Source: Blasia pusilla (Eukaryota; Marchantiophyta; Marchantiopsida; Blasiales). From it: a DNA stretch of 64,000 bases. Shown here in pieces: positions 44,300 to 55,321 of this stretch (the stretch's first letter is position 1; the number at the start of each line of letters is the position of its first letter). The stretch is taken from positions 20,522,001-20,586,000 of the forward strand of contig CM114274.1 of the NCBI GenBank assembly GCA_050084515.1. The letters run 5' to 3'. The translations under genes were made by a program, and so were the position numbers. Below the pieces are notes generated by a model, which did not search any database, was not told where the DNA came from, and saw only the letters and a program-made list of their open reading frames with translations.

Positions 44300-45350
44300 T
44301 TGGACATCACCGCAATTGTGTAGTGCATCCCAGAGCAGGGTATTCACATGCAGGATCTCTTTGGAGGGATCATCACTAGTTTAGCTATTGTTTTGCATGC
44401 AGGAGTATGCGTGCAGGAGTACTTGTATGTGGAGATTGATGATGTTGCAAGGCGCGCTTCACTTCACCATGTGGCGCAGTTATGCCTTTTTTTTCCCAAC
44501 TTTTTTTTTGCATCCAATGTCCAAGGATACCAAAGTTCCTTACCGAGGGATATTTCATTGTTGGGGGCGCAGGATTTGGAGTGGGTAGGGACCATAGACT
44601 TGGTCATTGATGGTTGGCCATGTTAGGGCCAGTCGAGTGTTGGACAGGATAGTGGTTAGCTGACTCTCGGTCGAGGTTGTTTTGGGAGATGATGCCGATC
44701 TTGCGATATTTACAGGAGCGTCGGTCGCGTTCTTCAGCATACATTATGGAGAATATGCTAATTTTGGGCGATTCAAGGTCCCACATGGTGACAAGTGCAC
44801 ATCAAGTGCGCGCATGGATTGGCCTAGCGGTGTTGTTGGATGCCGTGAGCGTAGGTTCACGAGCATATCTCCCGCGTCTTTGGTGGATAAACCTAGTGCC
44901 ACATGAGGTTTTGCGGAGGGTGTATGTGAGAGTGGAGCGTCCCTCCGATTTGTTGGTGATATTCTATTATGGATCTAGGTCGTCAATCACAAGGAGTGAG
45001 GCACGATGATCGACCAACGTTGACTGTGGTCAACAGGATTGGCATGCCACGAGCAGCCTTTCCCACATTGGTGAGTTTTCCCGCTTCCTATGTATTCAAG
45101 GAGGCCGGGCCTGGATTGGTTTGGGATGACCAAGTATAGCAGCTGGTAGAGCCCAACGTCGATGAGCAAGAGCAAGCGATGGGATTTCCTACATGAGTGA
45201 CAGCAATACCGTCACTATCAGAGGCATCACAACGTCATGTCTTGGATCAAGAGATGGACTTGAACTGCTTGATATGGATTTTCAGCTTAGGAGTAGCTGA
45301 GCAACGTCATTTGAGAATGCGACAAATCACACCTGCTGCGTTGGTGAGCC
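44300..45350 (+). pseudogene. Retrotransposon-encoded C5-DNA (cytosine) methyltransferase domain
   Basis: Sits between protease and reverse transcriptase of element B. Motifs occur in canonical order across three frame segments. Motif I is DLFGGI (44354-44371). The cofactor-edge strand is YLYVEIDDVARR. Motif IV is TIDLVIDGWPC then TAG then GQS, with catalytic Cys TGT at 44621-44623 and the usual Gln codon now TAG at 44624-44626. Motif VI region is YIMENMLILGD, with ENM for the usual ENV at 44749-44757. Motif VIII is GSRAYLPRLWWINL. A C-terminal motif IX/X region is SQRHVLDQEMDLNCLIW. Motif I preceding motif VI excludes the permuted DRM type; it looks more DNMT3-like, but the subclass is uncertain. 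The intact domain would methylate cytosine in DNA using S-adenosylmethionine. Several stops and at least two frameshifts make this copy inactive. Confidence 0.8.
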
Positions 45351-45599
45351 CTATGCCCATTGAGACAATTGAGGCAGTGGCTGGGGCCAAGACCCGAGGA
45401 GATCGACACACCAGGGGCGATCAAGCGAGACACCCTTGGACTTCTTGGGATGTTTTGCAGGTACGCTGGGAGATGATAGCCACAACATTGAGCGTGGTTT
45501 TGAGTACTGCACGTGGAGGAGATTTGATTTTGTAGTTAGCTGTAGGGGAGCACTCAAGTTTTTTTGTCCGAGACGGGGTTGCACCATAGCGACCACCGA

Positions 45600-46590
45600 T
45601 ACCCGTGCCAGAGACTCCTACTGTAGTCACGATGGAGACTTGGGAGCCAAATATGGGCCCAAAGTTTACAAGAGGAGAATGGCACCAGATACACAAGTCC
45701 TTTAGGAGTTATAGGAGTTGTTTTATATTTAGTATGCAGGGTTTGGGTACGTTGAAGGGTCCTGGGATCCGCATTGAGTTGTCAAGTGACACGCCAATCT
45801 TCCAACGATCCTATAGGTACAATGATATGAAGAGGGCTCTGATTCAGAGTAGGAGCCATGACTTGCTTGGAGTAGGACTAGTGGAGATGTTGCATGGAGA
45901 GTATGCATCTGCCACTATGATGCCTGCAAGAAGGATATGCATGGTAATTGGACGGATAAGCGGATGTGTGGAGATTATCGACCTATCAATCAGCAGACGA
46001 AGTCTGATAGGTATGACATGCCCATCCCTTAGGAGATCTTTGATGCTATTGGGCATGTAAAGGTCTTTAGTTTGTTAGATCTTTGAGCTAGATACCATCA
46101 ACTGCCTATCAGATTGGAGGACAGGGAGAAGACGATATTTTGGGGCATCTATCCTCATGGGAAGGATTGTTTGTATCAGTGGCGGTTCTTACCATTTGGG
46201 TCAAAGAACGCCCCGGCTGAGTTTTAGAGGATCATGGATAGGATCTTGGTAGGTCTAGATTTTTCTAGGTGTTATATTGATGAGATAATAGTCTTTAGTG
46301 CCATAGTTGAGGAGCATGAGCGATATTTGGAGGAGATGTTTTGACGTTTGCAGTTACATGGGCTAAAGCTACATCCAGGCAAGTGCAAGTTCTTCTACGA
46401 CCAGATTGAGTACCTAGGTCATATGATATACCCAGGGAGCCTTGGTATGCAGCAGACGAAGGTAGAGGTTATTTCACGCATTCCACATCCTACAGATGTA
46501 AGTCGAGTTTATGCATTCATGTGATTGGCAAACTTCTATCAACGGTACGTCAAGAGTTTTAGTTCGATTGCGAAGCCGTTGATTACCCTT
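45600..46590 (+). pseudogene. Family B reverse transcriptase
   Basis: Motifs in order with frame changes: FQRSYRYNDMKRAL, MCGDYRPINQQTKSDRYDMP, KVFSLLDL-stop-ARYHQLP, QWRFLPFGSKNAPAEF, RILVGLDFSRCYIDEIIVFS, GLKLHPGKCKFFYDQIEYLG, LANFYQRYVKSFSSIAKPL. The catalytic YxDD reads YIDE, so the second Asp is replaced by Glu. At least five in-frame stops are present. The RT copies element RNA into cDNA. It is clearly a different family from A (CYIDEIIVFS here against IFLDDFCIFS). Confidence 0.88.
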
Positions 46591-46594
46591 TACC

Positions 46595-46823
46595 ATCATT
46601 ACTCATCATCAGCCACTTAAGTGGTTGATGGAGTCTGACAAGCTCACAAGGAAGCTTGCAAGGTGGGCTCTTTTGTTGCAAGAGTACGACTTCCAAGTTG
46701 TGCATAGACCTAGGATGCTCAACCAGGATGCAGATGGTTTGAGCCGTAACCCATACGCAAGTCAACGAGATGCGACTAGAGCTCATTGGCATGGAGAGAG
46801 TGATGAGGAGTTGGTGCTAAGAT
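46595..46823 (+). pseudogene. Family B RNase H C-terminal remnant
   Basis: Reads LKWLMESDKLTRKLARWALL, LQEYDFQVVHRPRMLNQDAD, GLSRNP, the standard C-terminal end of a gypsy RNase H. Roughly the first hundred residues of RNase H, including most catalytic acids, are missing between the RT thumb (ends about 46585) and this point, so an internal deletion occurred. Confidence 0.85.
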
Positions 46824-46939
46824 GACACGCATCAATCTATTTGGGCTTGTTGGCTATGGAGAGCCAGATTGCTGAGACTTCGATGGCAAGGTCTGATGGA
46901 GAGACCTTAGATACAGAGGCCAGTGAGGAGACGACATGT

Positions 46940-47906
46940 GGCCAAGATATTCATGACAATGGAGAAGTCTTGGAGTACTTCCGTACTAGCAACGTCGCGA
47001 GCATAGTGGATGCTAGAGAGCAAGATCGGATCCTACAACAAGCCAGACAATTCCGGTGGGAGGGGATACATGTGTTGCACATTTGGGAGGATGGTAGAGT
47101 ACGTGTAGTGCCTCATCCTTCACAAAGAGCACGTTTGGTGCGTAATGCCCATGAGGAGTTGGGCCATTTTTGAGTGAAGCGGACGTATATAATAATATAT
47201 AATACAACTTGCTCCAAATACAGTATTGGTGGTGAGGCATGCAACTGATGTTTAGTAATTTGTTGCCAAGTGCATGATGTGTAATCGGGTTTGAGCATCG
47301 TTCAATGCTCCAACTCCACAGTTGCATCCACTTATGATCATGGGGTTAGATTATAGATGGAGTTTGGATTTTGCAGGACCTTTGCCTTTGACGGAGCGCC
47401 AAAGGCGTTATGTGTTGGTAATGGTCGAGCACTTCTCGAAGTGGATAGAGTTGGTTGCATTGCTTGACAAAGTGAGTGAGGGAGTAGCGTATGCCTTCCT
47501 AGATCGAGTGTTGAGTCATTACGATGTATCAGCTAAGGTGTTGAAAAACCACGGTATAGAGTTTTGGGGGGAGTTTCAAGTCTTGTGTGATCAAGTGCTG
47601 ATCGACCAACGCATCACTTTGCGAGATCATCCTAAGGCGGATGGACTAGCAGAGAGGATTGTGCAGACGGTGAAGAGAGGATTGTGCAAGCATGGCTTGC
47701 ATAGAGGTCACCTAGGAGATTGGGACCTCCAGTTGTTGTGGTTGGAGATGGGATACAGATTTTGTAGGCACGCATCTTTAGCAACTTTCTCATCGTACTT
47801 GCTACTTTATGGCCGAGAGCCACATTTACTTGCGGCCATTCGTCAAAATATTGGTGAGATGTTGAATCTTGATGACCTTGATGTATGGATGCGAGCATAT
47901 TCTTAG
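46940..47906 (+). pseudogene. Family B integrase, copy 1
   Basis: N-terminal part: HVLHIWEDGRVRVVPHPSQR, NAHEELGHF followed by a TGA, then a damaged zinc domain. The catalytic core is open from 47322: YRWSLDFAGPLPLTER (first Asp), VLKNHGIEFWGEFQ (second Asp, normally TDQGTEF, replaced by Asn), KADGLAERIVQTVKRGL (Glu present), then WLEMGYRFCRHASLATFSSY and LLYGREPHLLAAIRQ. Loss of the second Asp alone would abolish activity. Sequence ends at WMRAYS with a stop exactly where LTR-like repeat C begins. Confidence 0.88.
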
Positions 47907-48454
47907 AGAGTGGAGAGAGGGAGAGGGTCATGCTTGAGCTCCCCTATAGGTAGAAGACCATGGGCTCAACTTGTTAAGTCTCCTACTACCTGAACAAGAA
48001 GGGAGAACAAAGGATCAGCAAGGTAAGAGGAGAAGAAGAGGGTGATTGCACTACCTGATCGGTTAGGAGTTGGGTGTACTTTAGAGGATATCCTTGGTAC
48101 ATTCAACTCGCCCAAGGCAAAGACATTGGAGGACCTTATCTCGCTCTGGTCATTCTTGACTAAGATTTCTGAGTAGAGTGTGCTTGTTGGGTTCCACTGG
48201 CCACTCCACTCAAAGCACTCAAGAGAAAGGAAGGAGTTTGGGTTAGTAGGATGAGGATAGGATTGTGATACTTAAGTGGAGAGAGTTTCTCCAGCCTCTT
48301 GAGGTAAAGAGGTGGGGTTTACAGTAGTTAAGGAGTACATCTTGTAGATCTGATCTTCTGATCTGGCCCTAAGCTCTTACATGGGACCGAACTGGTGGAA
48401 CTAGCAACATTTTCACCTAGGTTGTGTGTTGGCCATGTATTACTTGGTGAGACA
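47907..48454. repeat. LTR-like repeat C, copy 2 (5'-truncated)
   Basis: Matches 19170-19712 nearly throughout and shares the same right end (GGTGAGACA, 48446-48454), but lacks about the first 45 bp of copy 1. It lies between two family B integrase segments that overlap in content, so it did not simply insert into one integrase gene. Confidence 0.75.
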
Positions 48455-49014
48455 GGGGACACATGTTTTGAGGGTTTGGGAGGATGGCAGAGTACGCGTA
48501 GTGCCGCATCCTTCGCAAAGAGCACGACTAGTGCAGCATGCCCACGAGGAGTTGGGTCACTTTGGGGTGAAGCGGACGTATACCTTGCTCCAGATTCAGT
48601 ATTGGTGGCGAGGCATGCAGACTGACGTTCAGCAGTTTGTTGCCAGGTGCATGGTGTGTGATCGGGTCCGAGCATCGTTCAATGCTCCGACTCCACAATT
48701 GCATCATTTACCGATCATGGGCTTAGGGTATAGATGGAGTTTGGATTTTGCAGGACCTTTGCCCTTGACGGAGCGTCACAGTCGTTATGTGTTGGTGATG
48801 GTCGAGCACTTCTCGAAGTGGATCGAGTTGGTTGCATTGCCTGACAAAGCAAGTGAGGGAGTAGCTTATGCCTTCCTTGACAGAGTGCTGAGTCATTATG
48901 GCGCACGGGCTGAGGTGTTGACAGACCAGGGTACCGAGTTTCGCGGTGAGTTCCAGGCCTTGTGTGATCAGGCGCTGATCGACCACCGCACTTGCTGGTC
49001 TAGACGAGGTACCT
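48455..49014 (+). pseudogene. Family B integrase fragment, copy 2
   Basis: Restarts the integrase at THVLRVWEDGRVRVVPHPSQ and is open for about 185 codons: intact HHCC zinc domain (HAHEELGHFGVKRTY, QFVARCMVCDRVRAS), then GYRWSLDFAGPLPLTERH and EVLTDQGTEFRGEFQALCDQ with both Asp residues. The frame ends at ALIDHRT before the catalytic Glu; non-element sequence follows at about 49005. It is better preserved than copy 1 but truncated. Confidence 0.88.
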
Positions 49015-49499
49015 GATTTGGGCACGCACTATTCAATCGCCCTTTTGCACCATGCGATGTGTATAGCTGGGCGCACACTATCAATGTTCTCCGAGATGTG
49101 AAGTGAGAGGTTTCTTCTCAAAGTGAGGCGAAGACAGAAATGAAGAAGAGAGAGAAAAGACACCCGAAACGGGAGTGTTTCTTGACTGACTCTATCCCTG
49201 CGCATTCAATCTGCATCGTTTACTTAGTAGGTTCTCCTCACCAACATGGCCACAACAACTTCAAAGCTCATTGCACTCAATCCGCAAGCTTGAGTGCATT
49301 CCCTCGCTTTCTCACTGTCGTGGGGTTTGGGAGACACGGAACGCGGGAATGTGGAGGGTCTGAACCTCGGCAATACAAATGAAATCGAGCAACACAAATG
49401 AGTCCAAGTTTTCAAATCTGACACATCAAGCCACCTCGGTCTAAACATGCCAAATCAACCTAGGAAGTTGTAAAGGTTCCACTCCAAACCTTCCTCGTC
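49015..49499. other. Non-coding, no feature recognised
   Basis: No protein similarity on either strand and no repeat match elsewhere in the window. Confidence 0.4.
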
Positions 49500-50650
49500 C
49501 TTGTTAACACCTCCTTTTCTGACCTCCACCCTCACCAAGGGTTCTAAAAACTTGGACACTTTGTCCAAAAAAACACCCCAACACTAGGAACAAAGGGAAA
49601 AAGAAAAAAGTTGAAATGGCCACACCCACATGGATTTTAAAATCGTAAACCCAAAAGGGGTGTTTCATTTTTCGGGGGAGCATGAGGGGTTCCAATGCAG
49701 ATCCAAACCGTTGAAGTGGTGCTAAGCTTTAATTCCAAGGTGTGTGCTAATTTCGATCGCAATCCAATGGTGGGATGAAAAGATATGTCCATGATACTCT
49801 CATAAATTGCAAAACGCCCTATGTCCTCCTTCTTAGCGTCGCTTTTTGTACCCTCCACCCTCCACATGGGGCCCAAAAATCAGAAGACTTCCTCCTGGAT
49901 GGCAACCCTAACCCAGGAACAGAGTAAGAAAGAAAAAATTACAAATGAACACTCACACATGGAATTAAAAATCTTAAACCCTAAAAGTGATCTTTCATTT
50001 CTGGTTTGAGCACTGAGAGCTAACTGGCAAATCTGAACCGTTCAAGATGTGGAGGAATTTAAGGCCTTCATGTGTGCGAGGTTTCATCACCATCCAATGG
50101 TGGGAGAGGAAGTTAACTGCATGATACAATGAAAATGCCATCAAGACTAGAAACAATCCTTCTCAAGGCGCTCTTCTTTCTTCTTGGCGTGTCTTTTTGT
50201 ACCCTCCACCCTCCATAGGGTGCCCTAAAATCGTAAAATATTCCTACTAGTGGACCCTTTACGGTGGAACAAAGGGCAAGAGAAAAAACTTCATATGACC
50301 ACTCACACATGGAATTAAAAATCATGAACCGTAAAGTGGTCTTTCCTTTTTGGTTTGAGCATGGAGAGCCAATTGCCAAATGTGAACCGTTGAAGGATTT
50401 AGGACCTTGGCTTGTGTTAACTTTCACTGCTAAATGCAAGATGCGACAAATTTGTTAAATCCATGATGACATGAAAATGGCAGAGAGACGTGGAACCTTC
50501 TCTTCATACGTGAGCCCTCTTTTAGTACGTTTCCGCCTGAACTAAGGGTGCAAGAATGTTCAATTTTTTTCCTGAGGGGAAACCCAATCCTAGGAATGTA
50601 GGACATATAAAGATTTACATATCCCAACAACATTAAAAGACACGTTATCA
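49500..50650 (+). repeat. Tandem repeat, 330-355 bp unit, about four copies
   Basis: Successive units start near 49500, 49848, 50205 and 50515 and share anchors: CCTCCACCCT, an A-rich GGGCAAGAGAAAAAA-type stretch, CTCACACATGGAATTAAAAA (49951, 50305, degenerate at about 49618), TGGTTTGAGCA, GAACCGTT and TCCAATGGTGGGA. The second and third units are most alike; the fourth is partial and decayed. No coding frame is shared between units, so it looks like satellite-type DNA. Confidence 0.8.
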
Positions 50651-50880
50651 TTGGAGCATGAGACCACAGAAACACACTAGTCATTATTTATGACTCAGTA
50701 TTACTAGGCAAGTGAAAGAAGTACGACTAGTCTTTACTAAAGGGTATTGATAACTACTTTAGTAATAAGTACATGACTAGGTGAGTTGTGCAACCTTAAA
50801 TTTTAGGACTAAACCATTTTAGTCATACTTTGAGTCATTCTTTCGGCAAGTCATTTAAAGCTTAGTCATAAAAACCACAC
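50651..50880. other. AT-rich non-coding stretch with a small inverted repeat
   Basis: TTACTAAAG (50734-50742) and CTTTAGTAA (50757-50765) form a perfect 9-bp stem around a 14-nt loop. It could be part of a small non-autonomous element; no terminal repeats were found. Confidence 0.4.
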
Positions 50881-51022
50881 AATTCTTCTAGTGTCTTGTA
50901 CACTCTGAATCATAATATACAAGAGTCTTAACATCGGATAGATTATTCCTGCCTCGAGACGCTGATCAATTCTTCTAGTGTTTTGTACGCTCTGCGATTC
51001 TTCTAGTGTCTTGTACGCTCTG
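50881..51022. other. Patchwork junction of short repeats and element scraps
   Basis: Contains three copies of ATTCTTCTAGTGT then CTTGTACGCTCTG (at about 50882, 50969, 50997). Between copies 1 and 2 sit a family A LTR scrap (AATCATAATATACAAGAGTC, 50908-50927) and an antisense family A RT scrap (50926-50967, matching 7667-7708). Copy 3 leads straight into A3 pol at 51023. Confidence 0.75.
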
Positions 51023-53071
51023 CAAATCCTATATCGCTATGAAACAAGGAATTATGCTGGGACACCGAGTGTCGGCGCAAGGAATTGAGGTCGACAAGGC
51101 CAAGGTGGATATTATCGTCGCATTGGAACCACCCACTAATCTCCAGGAATTGAGAGGATTCTTGGGACATGTCGGGTATTATCGACGGTTCATTAAAGAT
51201 TACGCGGTAAAAGCGGGCGCTCTTACTGCATTACTTAAGAAGACCACCGAATGGGAGTGGACACCAGTGTGCCAAGTGGCATTCGACACCTTAAAAGACG
51301 CATTGCAAAAGGCTCCTGTACTTCGGTCCCCCGATTGGACCAAACCCTTCCACGTGTATGTGGACACATCCTCATTTGCCATTGGAGTAGTGCTCAGCCA
51401 ATTGGATGAGCACAAACATGATTTTCCAATTTACTACGCCGGCCGACAACTATCGGCGGCAGAGCAGAAATATACAACCACCGAACGAGAGGCGTTAGGC
51501 ATGGTCTTCTCATGTAAAAAGTTTCGACACTATTTATTAGGGTACGAATTTGTCTTTCATGTGGATCATTTTGCACTCAGACCCTTAATGGTGAAAGCCG
51601 ACCTGTCAGGACGCATTGCACGGTGGATCTTGTTGCTACAAGAATTCACATTCGATGTTGTGACCCGTGCCGGCAAGGTGCATACCAATGCCGATTTTCT
51701 TTCCCGGTTGAGGATGACAAACGCGGACCTCACCCAATCTGTCGATGATACCTTTCCCAATGAAGATTTGTTCCAGATAACAGAGGAACGGTTGAGCCAG
51801 TCGTTTTATTAGGATATTCTGCGGTTTCTAATGACTCTGCGACTTCCTACCCCGATGACAGCGGAAGAACGCGTAGTTTTTTTTACATCGGATAGGCCCT
51901 TATGAGATCTGTCAAGGGGTCTTATTCAAATTAGGTGCTGATGAAGAGCATCGAAGATGCTTAGAAGCTGAAGAGGTTCCCCAAGTCATCAGAGCTCTGC
52001 ATATGGCTGATGCCGGTGGACACTATGCGGTAAAAAATACCGTGAAGAAAATTTTGGCCGCACGTTATTGGTGGCCGACTATGTACAAAGACGTAGGTAA
52101 CTTTATTCGGAGTTGTGATGCCTGCCAAAGGGCAGGTCGACCCACGGCGACTACGCGGTGGCCTTTGGTCCCCATCATGCCCCTAGATCCTTTTGAAAAA
52201 TGGGGCATTGACTTCATGGGCCCTATCTCCCCGGCCACTCGCCAAACCCGGCGGAAGTATATTCTTATCACCACGGACTAATGTACTAAGATGGTTGAAG
52301 CAGTAGCCACGCGGAAAGATGACAGCAAAACAGTGGCTAAGTTTTTATACGAGATGATTATCACGCGTTATGGCTGTCCGTTGGAACTAGTAAGTGACCG
52401 GGGTACGCACTTCCTGAACCAGACTATTGAGTCTCTCACTTCCCACTTTCTCATTAAGCATCGGAAAACCACTCCCTACAACCCTAAAGCCAACGGGTTG
52501 ACGGAAAAATCGAACGGCCTCATTTGCCGAATATTGAATCGATTAACGGTAACCTATTCCTATGATTGGGACACAAAAATTGCCCCGGCATTATGGGCGT
52601 ACCAAACAGCTGAGAAGGTGACGAAAAAATACACCCCGTTCTTCCTAACTTATGGCGTACATCCCTTAACACCTATTCAATGGGCGTTGCCCACTTATCG
52701 GTATTGAGGGCACAAGAATGGAAGTCTGGGCGGTTATCGAACACAGGAATGAGACCCTAGTGGAGTTGGAAGAAGCACGCATGCTCGCGTTATGCCGGAC
52801 AGCCCAAGTGCAAAAAGAACGTAAGAAACGTTACGATCGACATCTCGGGCCACAATCTATCAATGTTGGCGACTTAGTGCTATTGTATGATAACCAGCGA
52901 CTAAAGTTCCCTGGAAAATTAAAATTAAATTGGATGGGACCCTACCGGGTATTGGCCATCTATGATAATGGATCCCTCCAATTAGAAACCTTACAGGGAG
53001 AATCCCTGCCCACGCGAGTCAATGGAATGCATGTGCGCCGGTATTATGAGCCCGAACCTGGGGATAACTGA
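51023..53071 (+). pseudogene. A3 RT connection, RNase H and integrase
   Basis: Opens at YIAMKQGIMLGHRVSAQGIE, so the RT catalytic core is absent. RNase H (KPFHVYVDTSSFAIGVVLSQ, TEREALGMVFSCKKFRHYLL) is open to a TAG at 51810-51812. After a damaged linker the integrase shows GGHYAVKNTVKKILAARYWW, CDACQRAGRP, EKWGIDFMGPISPATR, a TAA at 52279-52281, LVSDRGTHFLNQTIES, NGLTEKSNGLICRILN, a frameshift near 52700 and MGPYRVLAIYDN, with a stop at 53069-53071. Many positions here are intact where A2 is mutated. The roles of these enzymes are as in A2. Confidence 0.9.
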
Positions 53072-53370
53072 AACATGAGGAAGGGGGTAGACGAACGCCC
53101 CGTGCTTCGCAAAGTAGCGAAGACATACCGAGCTTCGCAGAGTAGCGAAGCACAGAAGTTCAAGATATACCGTGCTTTGCAAAGTAGCGAAGCACCGAGG
53201 TTCCAGACGACCCATGCCGGCGCGGCAAAAGGGCAGAGAAGTGAGGAAGGGGGAGCGTGGCGAAGCCGCGAAGCGCCCACTTTCTTGTTACAGCCCCGGC
53301 GCCACGACCAAGAACGGACAGGGGGGGAGCGGACTATAAGAGCAGTCTGGCGTAACCAAGCGGGTATTTT
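53072..53370 (+). promoter_or_regulatory. pol-aORF spacer with candidate internal TATA box (A3)
   Basis: Spacer with GCTTCGCAAAGTAGCGAAG-type words (53108-53200) and GGACTATAAG, TATAAG at 53335-53340, 36 nt before the aORF ATG at 53371. It is the third copy of this arrangement, with a shorter TATA than A1 and A2. Confidence 0.45.
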
Positions 53371-55114
53371 CATGGACGGGATCACCACGAAGTTGCGTAG
53401 CAGGCCAAAGCGGGGTGTCCATCGAGATCGACCTAGCAACATGCCTCGCGAAGACTCCACACCCATTATGCGAAGCGCGGCGAGCCGACGGTCAAGCTGT
53501 CAGCGGAGCTGATCGAAGCGCTGGAGGAGCGATCGTTGGCAACTTTCTTTCAAGCCAACTGGACTTTAACATCCGGAGAACTCCTGGGAGAGCTTCGCTC
53601 TGCGTCTACAGTCGCCAAGTTTTGAAAGAAGGGTCTTCGGTATCGAGCTCAGCCCCAACACCGACGGCAGCATCGAGAGCAACTTATTCGCTCCCCGGCC
53701 GCGCGAGTACGAGTATGATACGGAGTTGCTAGTCAAACATGAAGATCTTTTAGCACTCGGCCGCGGTCACGTGTGAGCGCTGGCAGAACGGCTACAAGGC
53801 TTCGCTCACTCTCTCCGCCTGCCGTCTTTGGTCGGCTTTTGCAAACATCGATAACCTTGTTTTATCCCGCTCGTTTACTATCTCGATTTAACAAGATCTT
53901 GAAGATGTGCTACATCATCTGGAATCAGCACCTTGACCCCGAAGCCCCAGGAGTCGACTTTGCTGCTTTTGTGGACGGGCACGTACGAGGAATGGTGGAA
54001 GTGCTTCATCCAAGCACGAAGTCCTTCCTATCTCCTTTCTTGATCCATCTTTATATTCACAAGCAGGAATTAACCGCAGACGAAGCGTTAGATTGGTCGC
54101 AAGTGACCCCCGTCCGACTACCACGGAAAGGCGCAACTAGTACCAGGGGTAGCCGCGAAGTCACCCCCCTCCAAGCACCTCAAAGAACATCCGCACACTT
54201 CGGCTTTGAAGAAAGACGAAGATATCAACGAAATGCCTCGGCCAAAGCAAGGCCGGGTCAATTTTGAAACACCCCCGGACCCAGAACCTGTTATGCAGGA
54301 GGATTCCGACGAGACCCCGCGAGCAAGCGATCATCAACCTGCACTTCGCCTCATGTCGCAGACGGTAGACGACATGATATGGTTCTTGCAATTGGCAGTT
54401 TCTGTCATGAACCAACTCCAGCGGGTTCTTCACTCGAGGATACAAAGGTCCGTGGGACGATTATTTAGAAGGCCTGCCACGACCTCAACCGCAGAGCCCA
54501 AGTCGATCCGATCACGGCATACGTCGAGCAGCGTAAACGAACCGCAATTACGGAATCAGGAACTCAAAGACACGAAGACCACGCTTCGCAAAGCTCAAAG
54601 CGACTTCGTCTAGTGTCAGTACGAAGCACGGAACGCCCGCCAATGGGAAAGTTTGGCGATTAACCTCGAATGTGGGGCGGATCAGTTAGTTTCGCAGATC
54701 AAGGAAGCTTCGCACCTCATTGACAAGCATCAACATCAAACACGGCGGGTTCACACCGAATTCAAGAAGTTGTCGATCCAACATGCTGAGTCTTCGAAGC
54801 TGCTTCAAGAACATCAAGAAGTGAACAAAGACTTACTGGCGCAGTGGGCGAAGGCTACCGGGAGGATCGCAATCTTGGAGGCAGAGTAGAAGCTACTCAG
54901 CGAAGCCCAGATGGACCCGGAAGATGTCAAAGAGCTGGTCGACGAAGCAAGCAAGAACTTCGAAGAGCAGATGAACAAGGAAATCGACTACATCAACAAA
55001 CATTGGAAGCGCCAATTCAACAATCATACTAAGTCTCTTCCAGAAGTAGTACCCACTCTTTCACTTACTCTTGAAGAATTACCAGCATTTACTCCATCTG
55101 ATGTCTTAGTCTAG
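53371..55114 (+). pseudogene. Additional 3' ORF of family A, copy A3
   Basis: Start MDGITTKLRSRPKRGVHRD. Frameshifts begin after about 45 codons and recur; recognisable blocks include CFIPLVYYLDL and TPKPQESTL in shifted frames and the EDEDINEMPRPKQG-type acidic segment. The C-terminal coiled coil is well kept (NQELKDTKTTLRKAQSD, LAINLECGADQLVSQIKEA, YINKHWKRQFNNHTKSLPEV, ELPAFTPSDVLV), with TAGs at 54611, 54887 and 55112. After the last TAG a frame reading NEVLGSNLVVNKSRERMRNH continues as in A1. No domain identification. Confidence 0.7.
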
Positions 55115-55308
55115 AATGAAGTCCTAGGGAGTAACTTAGTGGTTAACAAGTCACGAGAAAGAATGCGCAATCATACCCCTAACATTATCAACAAACCTTC
55201 TACGATTCACGGCCGTTTTGTGCCTACCCCTGAATTTGATAGTTTAGACGACACATTTATGGAGATAGCAGATACATCATGAAGTGTTCGTCGGGGCGGC
55301 TCACATTT

Positions 55309-55321
55309 GAGGGAGGGGGTA
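55309..55321 (+). other. Polypurine tract of A3
   Basis: GAGGGAGGGGGTA, identical to 3050-3062, immediately before the LTR. Confidence 0.85.

Larger units (their letters stand above)
37951..47906 (+). mobile_element. Ty3/gypsy element B with a methyltransferase-bearing pol
   Basis: Plus-strand order: LTR/leader (from 37951, split by a family A solo LTR), gag with CCHC knuckle, protease, C5-DNA methyltransferase, reverse transcriptase, RNase H remnant, integrase. The right end of the integrase meets LTR-like repeat C at 47907. No 3' LTR was found. Many stops and frameshifts, plus a deletion in RNase H, show it is old. The same methyltransferase exists at 16735-17530 and the same LTR/leader at 13758-15856, so family B is a real multi-copy family. 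Confidence 0.8.
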
